Of a DNA stretch of 7,134 nt, positions 1 to 6,173 are shown one piece after another (the stretch's first letter is position 1; the number at the start of each line of letters is the position of its first letter). Under the pieces are notes generated by a model. The model searched no databases and was not told the DNA's origin. It saw nothing but the letters and a program-made list of their open reading frames with translations. Location of the stretch: the NCBI GenBank assembly GCA_002167805.1, contig NHBT01000005.1, positions 104,022-111,155 of the forward strand, written 5' to 3'. This DNA comes from Owenweeksia sp. TMED14. Its GTDB lineage: Bacteria > Bacteroidota > Bacteroidia > Flavobacteriales > Schleiferiaceae. The position numbers and the translations under genes are program-made.

Positions 1-689
1 GCAGCATTCATTAATGTAATCGTTGTTCCATGGACAATACCTTGAGGGCCAATATACATGTAACTTCCCGCAGTCATCTGGCCATATTGAGTTACTCCAA
101 GAGTATTATATTTTTCGAAATCAATTGATTTTGAGTAATTAGGAATCATCATTCCATTTGTAACCACCACTCGAGGCGCTCCTTCATGAGAGGGAAACAC
201 CCCTTGTGGATGACCGCTATGAATGTGGAGAGTTTCATTCATTTTTAATTCTGCTAAATATTTCATAGTCAGTCGATATTGAGCCCAATTTTGAAATACT
301 GCTCCATTTCCTCCGTAAGTAATCAGTTCATGTGGGTGTTGAGCAACTGAAGGATCCAAATTATTTTGGATCATCAACATAATTGAAGCGGCCTGGCTGC
401 AACAAGATGGATAATCTTTTAAAGATCTTGCATGCATTTTATAACATGGCCTGTAACGATACATGTAAATTCGACCGTAGTTTTTTAACTCCTGAGCAAA
501 TTCATCAGCAAGTTTTGGGTGCAATTCAGGATTAAAATACCTAAGAGCATTTTTTAATGCCAACTTTTTTTCTTCTTTAGTTAATACGTCTTTTCTTTTT
601 GGAGCATGCGAAACCTCCGGATCATATCCTCTATGGTCGGGTAAAAAATTAGAAATTTCTTGTAAAATATCTTTTTGGAAATCGTTCAT
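1..689 (-). CDS. hutU: Urocanate hydratase, N-terminal part (3' end cut by window edge)
   Basis: Urocanate hydratase (urocanase) is the second enzyme of histidine degradation; it adds water to urocanate to give imidazolone propionate, using tightly bound NAD+ as electrophile, in the cytoplasm. I translated 229 codons from the ATG at 689. The family signature is unmistakable: HAPKRKDVLTKEEKKLALKN near residues 28-47, YGRIYMYRYRP at 71-81, NNLDPSVAQHPHELITYGGN at 109-128 (start of the NAD-binding region), NWAQYRLTMKYL at 134-145, SGHPQGVFPSH at 158-168, NGMMIPNYS at 178-186 and GQMTAGSYMYIGPQGIVHGT at 203-222. The N-terminal extension matches the long form (about 670 residues, as in animals and Bacteroidota) rather than the shorter pseudomonad form. 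The ATG is the first in frame after an in-frame TAA. AAGGAG abuts it directly, which is too close for a normal ribosome site. It follows the small DUF5522-like gene by 6 bases, so the two are probably cotranscribed. An unusual Cys-Cys pair lies at 96-97. Confidence 0.
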   Translation of the reverse strand, partial: MNDFQKDILQEISNFLPDHRGYDPEVSHAPKRKDVLTKEEKKLALKNALRYFNPELHPKLADEFAQELKNYGRIYMYRYRPCYKMHARSLKDYPSCCSQAASIMLMIQNNLDPSVAQHPHELITYGGNGAVFQNWAQYRLTMKYLAELKMNETLHIHSGHPQGVFPSHEGAPRVVVTNGMMIPNYSKSIDFEKYNTLGVTQYGQMTAGSYMYIGPQGIVHGTTITLMNA

Positions 690-695
690 CTCCTT

Positions 696-836
696 TTAAT
701 TATTATTCTCTGACAAAAAAGGGCAGTGTTTGCATTTATTATTACAACAATAACCCCTTTTTAAGTGATGTTGTTCAGTAAAGACAATGAAACCCTCTGA
801 ATTATAATAGTAATCATCTTGATTCAATTCATTCAT
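696..836 (-). CDS. DUF5522-like cysteine-rich mini-protein, 46 aa
   Basis: A small protein starting MNELNQDDYYYNSEGFIVFT and ending in the motif HLKRGYCCNNKCKHCPF (residues 24-40). The pattern of acidic/Tyr-rich start, GFIVFT strand, HLKRGYCC and then C-x2-C-P matches what I remember of DUF5522, a family of unknown function found as stand-alone proteins of about 50-60 residues in Bacteroidota. Four cysteines (30, 31, 35, 38) plus two adjacent histidines (23, 24) and H37 could bind zinc or an iron-sulfur centre, but that is inference. The ATG at 836 is the first in frame and gives the whole family-like domain; no Shine-Dalgarno is visible upstream (TTTATATCAAA). The stop is 6 bases before hutU, so it is likely the first gene of a two-gene transcript. 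Coding evidence is the family match, not length. Confidence 0.
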   Translation of the reverse strand: MNELNQDDYYYNSEGFIVFTEQHHLKRGYCCNNKCKHCPFLSENNN

Positions 837-917
837 TTTGATATAAACACTTTTTTAGATTACGTATTTAATAAAATAAAGATATGATGACATTAACTTT
901 ACTTTTTGGATAACCTC
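837..917. promoter_or_regulatory. Divergent intergenic spacer, DUF5522-hutU / glucosaminidase
   Basis: This 81-base, very AT-rich gap separates the divergent starts and must hold promoter activity for at least one side. I found only weak partial matches to the Bacteroidota TAnnTTTG element: TAACTTTA at 894-901 on the plus strand and TATCTTTA at 884-877 on the minus strand, neither with a good TTTG element at 19-21 bases. No riboswitch-like or operator-like inverted repeat stands out. Confidence 0.
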
Positions 918-1808
918 ATGAAAGTAATATCATTATTCATAATTCACAGTTTCATAATTTGTTCAAGCCTATTTTCTCAGGTTTCTTTATCAAGAACTGA
1001 TTATATTGAGAAATATCAGAAGTTGGCAATTCGTGAAATGAAAAGATCTGGAATTCCAGCTTCAATAACTCTAGCTCAGGGTATTTTGGAAAGTGGGAAC
1101 GGGAATAGTAGACTAGCAAAAGAGGCGAAAAATCACTTTGGTATTAAATGTCATGAAAACTGGTTTGGGAGTGTAATTTATGCAGATGATGATCTACAAG
1201 ATGAGTGCTTCCGTTCCTACAATAAGGTGATAAAAAGTTATCGTGATCACAGTTTTTTTCTTACATCGCGTAGCAGATATGATGAATTATTTACATTGGA
1301 TCCGCGTGATTACAAATCTTGGGCTCTGGGTCTACAAAGTTCGGGTTATGCGACGAATAAGGAATATGCTCTTCGTTTGATAAAAATTATAGAAAGTGAG
1401 AGGTTATTTGAATTAGATATTTCACCAAAAAATAAAAAGTTAAAAGAAGCAAGGTTTGGTGAAAGATTGAATATTACCCCTAATGGTAAATGTTATGTGA
1501 TTTTTCAAAAAGGAGAAACCATAGAATCTTTTGCTGCTGATTACGGTTTGTCCATAAATAGATTATTGTTGTTTAATGATTTAACATATTCCTCGGAGGT
1601 TAAACAAGGTGACAAAATTTATATAGAGAAAAAAGCTAGATCCTTTACAAGGAAACTTCGAAAGGTTATTACTCATCGATTAAACTCCAACGAGGATGCA
1701 CATTTTATATCCCAATTCTATGGTATCCAAATGTGTCAATTATACGGTCTTAATAATTGGCCAGTTGGCTACCAGCCAAAAGAAGGAGAATTAGTTAAGC
1801 TAAAATGA
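918..1808 (+). CDS. Exported GH73 glucosaminidase with C-terminal LysM repeats
   Basis: Predicted peptidoglycan hydrolase cleaving N-acetylglucosaminyl bonds in the cell wall. From the ATG at 918 it is 296 residues. Residues 1-21 (MKVISLFIIHSFIICSSLFS) form a signal peptide ending near FSQ, so it acts in the periplasm or outside. The GH73 domain spans about 29-167: GIPASITLAQGILESGNGNS carries the likely catalytic Glu58, followed by NHFGIKCHENW, the C-F-R-S-Y segment, a YRDHSFFL stretch and the SSGYATNKEYALRLIKIIE ending typical of Bacteroidota members. A LysM unit covers about 193-236 (YVIFQKGETIESFAADYGLS, later QGDKIYI), and a more divergent one 251-295 (ITHRLNSNEDAHFISQFYGI, later EGELVKL); both would bind glycan strands. 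A TTG four codons upstream (906) is open, but the ATG leaves a cleaner signal peptide. It stands alone on the plus strand and converges with the next gene. The family call is firm; the exact bond cleaved and the biological role (daughter-cell separation, turnover) are inferred. Confidence 0.
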   Translation: MKVISLFIIHSFIICSSLFSQVSLSRTDYIEKYQKLAIREMKRSGIPASITLAQGILESGNGNSRLAKEAKNHFGIKCHENWFGSVIYADDDLQDECFRSYNKVIKSYRDHSFFLTSRSRYDELFTLDPRDYKSWALGLQSSGYATNKEYALRLIKIIESERLFELDISPKNKKLKEARFGERLNITPNGKCYVIFQKGETIESFAADYGLSINRLLLFNDLTYSSEVKQGDKIYIEKKARSFTRKLRKVITHRLNSNEDAHFISQFYGIQMCQLYGLNNWPVGYQPKEGELVKLK

Positions 1809-1822
1809 TTTTATTTCATTTT
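1802..1822. terminator. Weak AT-rich hairpin at convergent stops
   Basis: AAAATGA (1802-1808) and TCATTTT (1816-1822) are perfect 7-base inverted repeats with a 7-base loop, followed on the plus strand by another T. The hairpin contains the stop codons of both convergent genes. Only one G-C pair supports the stem, so it is at best a weak bidirectional terminator and may be chance in AT-rich DNA. Confidence 0.
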
Positions 1823-3136
1823 TGAAGATGAGATGCACCATCTGCCTAAATCATCCTCTATTTGCATGGAGATTCCACTCCAATGAGGAGAACTTTTTAT
1901 ACCCTTCACATTTGTTGCATTTGAAACCCACCAAAAATTCGCTTCTGCTGGCTGTGTCCTTAACCAATGAATGGCATTTTGGTAATACTCCTCTTGATTT
2001 TTAGATCGAATGGTTTTAAGAAATGAAGCATATTTATTAAATGAAATTGTATCATCTACTGAAACTAAAAAGTCTCCTACACTTTTGGAGTAAGAGAAAA
2101 GAGGAAGCAAATTTTTTTCATTTATTGATGTGATTTGAAATTGATCTGATTTTACCCAATTTGATATTTCAATTCTTTTGTCTTGAGTTACATAAGTAAT
2201 CGCTTTGAAAGGCTTGCCCCATCTCCCACTAAAGCATAATTCACCAATTGCTTTTGAAGTATATATTACATCTTGATATATGAGCTCGGAATTGTTTTGC
2301 ATCCATGCACCCCAATTAAGAGAGGGGACCATCCATCTCCACCCAGGGAAAGAGATGGAGTTTGAATTTTTTATATTTTTAAAAATGGTCTCAGAAAGAT
2401 CAAAATTCTCAGAAATAAGGATTACAGAATTTGAATCTTCTGATTTTCTAAAGTTCCAAGACAAAATTTCATTTTGAACCAGACGGTAATCCATAAATTT
2501 ATCATTTATCGGTTTTTCTCCGTGTAAAGGCCAGAACTTGGAAAAAGTTTGATTTGAGATAGTTATAAAATCATTGTTTTCCATCTTATTTACTAGGCGA
2601 TTTAAAAACTTGAGATCAATTTCTTCAATTCTGGTTTTTTCCAATTGGCGAATACTTTCTTCCACCAAAATTGTTGATGTGCTGAGGAGAATATATCCCG
2701 GAGTTTCTCCTATTACCAAAGAATTCGTTTGCCATAGAGTCCCTATCGAATAAGACCGTCGCTTTAAATTTTTTTCCATTTTAAGTTGAGATGGGTGCCA
2801 TGATTCCAATGATTCTATCGGTATACTTATAAGCCAGTGGAGATCACTGGCACCAATTGGATGATAACTAGCAATGGCTTTTCCTATTAAATTATATTTT
2901 ATTTTATTTTTTAAAAATTTTAAATCTTTAATGTTGGGTAGGTCATCGTTCTGAAAATGTGATAAATTATGGAAGGAAGAATTATCTATTGAGATTATCG
3001 CTAATGGATTTTTAGGCAAAGATTCTAACTTATTACCATCGGAGTTAGAATTTGAGCAGCAAGACACGCTAATTGCAAGATGAACTAATACAACTATTTT
3101 AAATAATCTTGAAGAAAATGTAATGATACTGGTCAT
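1811..3136 (-). CDS. Predicted lipoprotein of unknown function, Trp-rich, 441 aa
   Basis: I do not recognise this protein with confidence. From the ATG at 3136 it begins MTSIITFSSRLFKIVVLVHL and reaches a double cysteine (C26, C27) just after a hydrophobic stretch, followed by a Ser/Asn/Asp-rich linker: the layout of a lipoprotein signal peptide, although the lipobox (SVSC or VSCC) is not canonical. The mature part opens with LPKNPLAIISID, later has PGYILLSTSTILVEESIRQL (about 168-187), and is rich in tryptophan in its second half (GWRWMVPSLNWGAWMQ, FWWVSN, HWSGIS, GRWC). The opening and the short 'STSTILVEESI' segment recall DUF3352-type proteins, but this is only a loose resemblance. An upstream in-frame ATG at 3208 would overlap rnhB by 68 bases and destroy the signal peptide, so the later start is preferred. 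It begins 4 bases after the rnhB stop and is probably the last gene of that transcript. Likely anchored in the envelope; role unknown. Confidence 0.
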   Translation of the reverse strand: MTSIITFSSRLFKIVVLVHLAISVSCCSNSNSDGNKLESLPKNPLAIISIDNSSFHNLSHFQNDDLPNIKDLKFLKNKIKYNLIGKAIASYHPIGASDLHWLISIPIESLESWHPSQLKMEKNLKRRSYSIGTLWQTNSLVIGETPGYILLSTSTILVEESIRQLEKTRIEEIDLKFLNRLVNKMENNDFITISNQTFSKFWPLHGEKPINDKFMDYRLVQNEILSWNFRKSEDSNSVILISENFDLSETIFKNIKNSNSISFPGWRWMVPSLNWGAWMQNNSELIYQDVIYTSKAIGELCFSGRWGKPFKAITYVTQDKRIEISNWVKSDQFQITSINEKNLLPLFSYSKSVGDFLVSVDDTISFNKYASFLKTIRSKNQEEYYQNAIHWLRTQPAEANFWWVSNATNVKGIKSSPHWSGISMQIEDDLGRWCISSSKMK

Positions 3137-3140
3137 TGTT

Positions 3141-3734
3141 TCAAAAATCAAATTCTTGTTGAGGGTTCTTCCATTTGAAAGATTTCCGATGTAGTTCTGA
3201 AGTCCCAAATTGCATCATTGCTAATTTATGACCTAAGCTCGGGTATCCTTTGTTTTTATCCCATCCATATTCAGGTAATTTTTCATGTGCTTTTATCATA
3301 AATTCGTCACGACTAGTCTTGGCAAAGATACTTGCTGCTGAAATTGCCTGGAATCGACTATCACCCTTTATTTCGCAACGATGAGGAATATTTCTGTATG
3401 GCTTAAACTGATTCCCGTCAATTAATAATAAATGGGGTTCCATACCCAATTTATCTATAGCTCTGTGCATTGCTAAAAAAGTTGCTTGAAGAATATTTAA
3501 TTTATCTATTTCTCTAGGACTGGAGCTGCCAACTGCCCAGTATTCTTTGGGTAAAATTTTTTCTAGTTTTTTTCTTAATGAAGCTCTTTTTTTAAAATTT
3601 AATTTCTTTGAATCATTTAGACCCTTGACTTTGAGGCCTACTGGCCAAATTACAGCGCTAGCAAAAACTGGACCTGCAAGACAACCTCTGCCTGCTTCAT
3701 CTATCCCTGCAGTTGTGGAGGATTCAAAATTCAT
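3141..3734 (-). CDS. rnhB: Ribonuclease HII
   Basis: RNase HII cuts the RNA strand of RNA-DNA hybrids and starts the removal of single ribonucleotides misincorporated in DNA; it is cytoplasmic and uses Mg2+ or Mn2+. At 197 residues it is near the compact end of the family. The signature GIDEAGRGCLAGPVFASAVI sits at 10-29 and provides the metal ligands D12 and E13. GLNDSKKL is at 38-45, LLIDGNQ with D106 at 103-109, KGDSRFQAISAASIFAKTSR at 123-142 with D125 as the probable fourth acidic ligand, and the downstream YGWDKNKGYPSLGH at 156-169. All expected active-site residues are present, so it should be functional. Its ATG at 3734 lies inside the end of the upstream glycosyltransferase gene (11-base overlap, ATGAATTTTGA), which suggests translational coupling. 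The downstream lipoprotein gene begins 4 bases after its stop. Identification is firm. Confidence 0.
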   Translation of the reverse strand: MNFESSTTAGIDEAGRGCLAGPVFASAVIWPVGLKVKGLNDSKKLNFKKRASLRKKLEKILPKEYWAVGSSSPREIDKLNILQATFLAMHRAIDKLGMEPHLLLIDGNQFKPYRNIPHRCEIKGDSRFQAISAASIFAKTSRDEFMIKAHEKLPEYGWDKNKGYPSLGHKLAMMQFGTSELHRKSFKWKNPQQEFDF

Positions 3735-4878
3735 CAGGTAAAATTTCTTTGAAGGACTTCCAGACTTGATCTGCGGAAGTGCTCCATTTAAAATGTTTTG
3801 CTCGCTCTAGCCCTTTTCTTTTTAAGCTATCCACTTTTTGAATGTCTTGAATTGCAAAATTCAATGCTAAAATCCAGTCTTCTATATTTTCTGGTCTTGA
3901 ATAGTGAGCAGCGTCATTTGCAATTTCAGGCATGCATGAGGAATTAGAGGATAAGACCAAGCAATTTGATGCCATAGCTTCAATTAATGGAATGCCAAAA
4001 CCTTCAAAATAACTCGGGAAAACAAATGCCGAGGCGCCTCCGAAAAAATTATTTAATTCATTTCTAGGGATGAAGCCAGGGAGAATAATTCTATTAGAAC
4101 CATTTCTTAAGGCTGTGTTTAATTCTTCATCTTTATGAAGAGGACGTCCTCCAATTACAAGACGGTGATGATTACCGGGATTTAATAAACACCATTTATT
4201 GAACGCTTGAACAAGTGTTTTTAAATTTTTTCTTGGAGTAAATGCCCCCAAGAAGCAGAAATAGGGATTTCCCTTTCCAAATTTATGCTGGGCTACTTTT
4301 ATTTGCTCATCAGTTAGAGGAGAAAAATCCTCTTGAGGAGCATTATAGGTTATACCTACATCTTTCTCGTCAATAAAATAAGTAGATACTATATCTTGCT
4401 TGGTTGTGTTAGAAACTGTTAAAATTTTATCTGCATCCAAAGCTGATCTTTTGCATACTTTTCGATAGTAATTGCCAACGATTTTAGGTATCTCGTGAGG
4501 TCTATGAACAAAGTTTAAATCATGAATGGTGGTAATTAATTTGATTTGTTTGCCATTTAAAGATTTTCTGCTCGGTAATAAACCATCAGGAGACCAATAA
4601 ATGGAGGCATCTAATTCTATGAGTTTTTTAGGTACTAACCACTCGTTCCATAGCTTCCAAATCCAAGGATGTCTAGCTGCAGGTCGAATTATATGACATT
4701 TAGCACCTGGATATATATGAGGTTCTTCTGGTGTCCTATCGTACAAAATATGCCAGTCAATCTCTGGATGAAGCTTTACGAGTAGGCTAATTATGCTATG
4801 GCTATACCATCCGGTGCCCTCTAATTTGCCCGCAAGAAGCCAGCGTCCATTAATTGCTATTGTAATTGATTGGGGCAT
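3724..4878 (-). CDS. GT4-type glycosyltransferase (GT-B fold)
   Basis: A retaining glycosyltransferase of the GT4 kind, expected to move a sugar from a nucleotide-sugar donor (often GDP-mannose in close relatives) to a lipid-linked or polysaccharide acceptor on the cytoplasmic face of the inner membrane. The 384 residues show a glycine loop GKLEGTGWYS at 17-26, a TTIHDLNFVHRP segment at 116-127, LTVSNTTKQDI at 153-163, and the C-terminal donor domain with FLGAFTPRKNLKTLVQAF at 209-226, RLVIGGRP at 239-246, ILPGFIPRNELNNFF at 265-279, AFVFPSYFEGFGIPLIEAM at 284-302 and MPEIANDAAHY at 316-326. The E-x7-E motif (E292, E300) is intact. It has no signal peptide or membrane span. It heads a minus-strand run with rnhB and a lipoprotein gene, and it is divergent from a polysaccharide flippase 26 bases away, which supports a surface-glycan role. 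Donor and acceptor cannot be read from the sequence. Confidence 0.
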   Translation of the reverse strand: MPQSITIAINGRWLLAGKLEGTGWYSHSIISLLVKLHPEIDWHILYDRTPEEPHIYPGAKCHIIRPAARHPWIWKLWNEWLVPKKLIELDASIYWSPDGLLPSRKSLNGKQIKLITTIHDLNFVHRPHEIPKIVGNYYRKVCKRSALDADKILTVSNTTKQDIVSTYFIDEKDVGITYNAPQEDFSPLTDEQIKVAQHKFGKGNPYFCFLGAFTPRKNLKTLVQAFNKWCLLNPGNHHRLVIGGRPLHKDEELNTALRNGSNRIILPGFIPRNELNNFFGGASAFVFPSYFEGFGIPLIEAMASNCLVLSSNSSCMPEIANDAAHYSRPENIEDWILALNFAIQDIQKVDSLKRKGLERAKHFKWSTSADQVWKSFKEILPDEF

Positions 4879-4900
4879 TACCTCAAAAGTATGACCTTTG
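4869..4900 (+). promoter_or_regulatory. Candidate weak promoter for flippase-sulfotransferase run
   Basis: ATTG (4869-4872), a 20-base spacer and GACCTTTG (4893-4900) give a one-mismatch match to each of the TTTG and TAnnTTTG elements. The flippase ATG at 4905 follows four bases later, the same near-leaderless geometry as the opposing promoter. Two imperfect short elements in AT-rich DNA are weak evidence. Confidence 0.
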
Positions 4901-4916
4901 CCCCATGTCTGTCAAA
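4884..4916 (-). promoter_or_regulatory. Bacteroidota-type promoter for glycosyltransferase-rnhB run
   Basis: Read on the minus strand there is TTTG (4916-4913), a 21-base spacer, then TACTTTTG (4891-4884), a perfect TAnnTTTG -7 element. This fits the established Bacteroidota -33/-7 consensus in both sequence and spacing. Only five bases separate the -7 element from the glycosyltransferase ATG at 4878, so transcription would start at or almost at the start codon. The -33 element lies inside the first codons of the divergent flippase gene. The match is seen; activity is inferred. Confidence 0.
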
Positions 4917-6170
4917 TTTTTCAATTCAGATTGGAATTCTCTTTTAAAGACCAGCTCCCTTGTGTTAATTCTGAAAATACTGGGTGCGATCGGAGGTTAT
5001 TCATTTGTTTGGGTTGTGATTAAGGTATATGGTTCCGAGGCATACGGACTTTTTGAAGTGGCATTTACTTTTTTAAGTATACTAGGAGCAATATCCAAAT
5101 GGGGTACAGATGGATTGATTCTTCGAGAAATTCCAAATTTGAATAAAGTAAAAGGATGGGGATTTGTGAGAAGAGTCCAGAGCTTTGTTGGTATATCATC
5201 TATATTGTTTGCAGTTATACTTTTTTCATCCTCTGATATACTAGAGACTTTTTTCAAAGATGATGGACTAGGGTTTTATCTCAGAATTACGGCAGCAAGT
5301 ATTCCATTTTTTTCACTTTTTCAAATTCACTCTGAATATCTACGAGCGCGAAAAAAATGGCTTTTATATGGGGTTTTTCAAACTAGTTTCTTTTTAGGAC
5401 TCATTTCTGCTTTCATCTATATTTTTCCTGGGCTACTTAGTTTTTATGGGCCTATGGGATTTGTACTAATTGCTTCGTTTTTAGCATTCTTAAGCATTAG
5501 ACTATATGGTCCTCTTTTTCATAAAGGCTGGAGCTCATTAAAAAAATATGCTTCCAGCGCTACGTCAATGTTTTTAACGGGCGCATTATTTATGATCATG
5601 TCTTGGTCAGATACATTGGCTGTCAGTTATTTTATGTCTGCTGAGGATGTTGCAAATTATAGGGTGGCTTTTAAAATAGCGACACTGATAACTTTTACTC
5701 AGTTCGCTATAAATGCTCGAATTGCTCCTCAGATTTCATCTTTATGGTCTCAAAAAAAGCCAAAAGAATTACAGTCTGTTATTTATAAAGCCTCTCTGGT
5801 AAATGTGGTTTTGGGTATTCCTATTTTCTTGCTGATTATGGTCTTCGGACAATTTTTATTATCCATTTTTGGGGAGGAGTTTGAGACCTCTTTAAATGTG
5901 CTTAGAATCCTATGTTTTGGTCAAGTAATAAATGCCCTTTGTGGGCCTGTGATGTACCTATTAAATATGACTGGTAATGAAAATAAAGCGCGAAATATTA
6001 TGATTTATACTGCAATTCTAAATATTGCAGCCAATATCGTTCTAATCCCTCATTTCGGACTTCAAGGTGCAGCATGGTCTACATCGCTATCTATGATATT
6101 ATGGAATGTTGCTGCTTTGATTATTGGTTTTAATAGAACTGGGATACGAACATTAATTTTTTGGCGTTAA
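4905..6170 (+). CDS. Wzx-like polysaccharide flippase
   Basis: A multi-span inner-membrane protein of the polysaccharide transporter (MOP/Wzx) type, expected to flip an undecaprenyl-linked oligosaccharide to the periplasmic face. At 421 residues it has the usual length. The first hydrophobic span is about 16-39, followed by KVYGSEAYGLFEVAFTFLSI (40-59), the family's typical first loop and second span, then ISKWGTDGLILRE. Further hydrophobic segments lie near 92-108, 126-142, 155-175, 182-201, 222-242, 256-272, 297-321, 334-354, 365-382 and 388-408. The C-terminal NMTGNENKARNI (354-365) and IPHFGLQGAAWSTSLSMILW (381-400) match the familiar ending. The ATG at 4905 is chosen; an upstream TTG at 4866 is open but would add 13 polar residues and run into the divergent gene. 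The sulfotransferase follows after 3 bases. The family is clear; it could also be called an O-antigen or teichuronic-type exporter, and the substrate is unknown. Confidence 0.
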   Translation: MSVKFFNSDWNSLLKTSSLVLILKILGAIGGYSFVWVVIKVYGSEAYGLFEVAFTFLSILGAISKWGTDGLILREIPNLNKVKGWGFVRRVQSFVGISSILFAVILFSSSDILETFFKDDGLGFYLRITAASIPFFSLFQIHSEYLRARKKWLLYGVFQTSFFLGLISAFIYIFPGLLSFYGPMGFVLIASFLAFLSIRLYGPLFHKGWSSLKKYASSATSMFLTGALFMIMSWSDTLAVSYFMSAEDVANYRVAFKIATLITFTQFAINARIAPQISSLWSQKKPKELQSVIYKASLVNVVLGIPIFLLIMVFGQFLLSIFGEEFETSLNVLRILCFGQVINALCGPVMYLLNMTGNENKARNIMIYTAILNIAANIVLIPHFGLQGAAWSTSLSMILWNVAALIIGFNRTGIRTLIFWR

Positions 6171-6173
6171 ATC

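Noticed and set aside
689..697. AAGGAG next to the hutU ATG as a ribosome binding site
   Set aside because: It touches the start codon with no spacing, and the other genes here show no Shine-Dalgarno, as expected for Bacteroidota; probably chance.
906..917. TTG start adding four residues to the glucosaminidase
   Set aside because: The ATG at 918 directly begins a standard signal peptide, while the TTG adds an acidic residue in front of it and has no ribosome-site support.
1822..2004. 60-codon plus-strand open frame
   Set aside because: Lies opposite the lipoprotein gene, has no recognisable domain and is explained as a shadow frame.
2280..2477. 65-codon plus-strand open frame
   Set aside because: Fully inside the lipoprotein gene on the opposite strand; no start signal or family resemblance.
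3547..3741. 64-codon plus-strand open frame
   Set aside because: Antisense to rnhB, whose motifs and active-site residues are intact.
4997..5257. 86-codon minus-strand open frame
   Set aside because: Antisense to the flippase; the protein has no domain features and the flippase reading frame is clearly the coding one.
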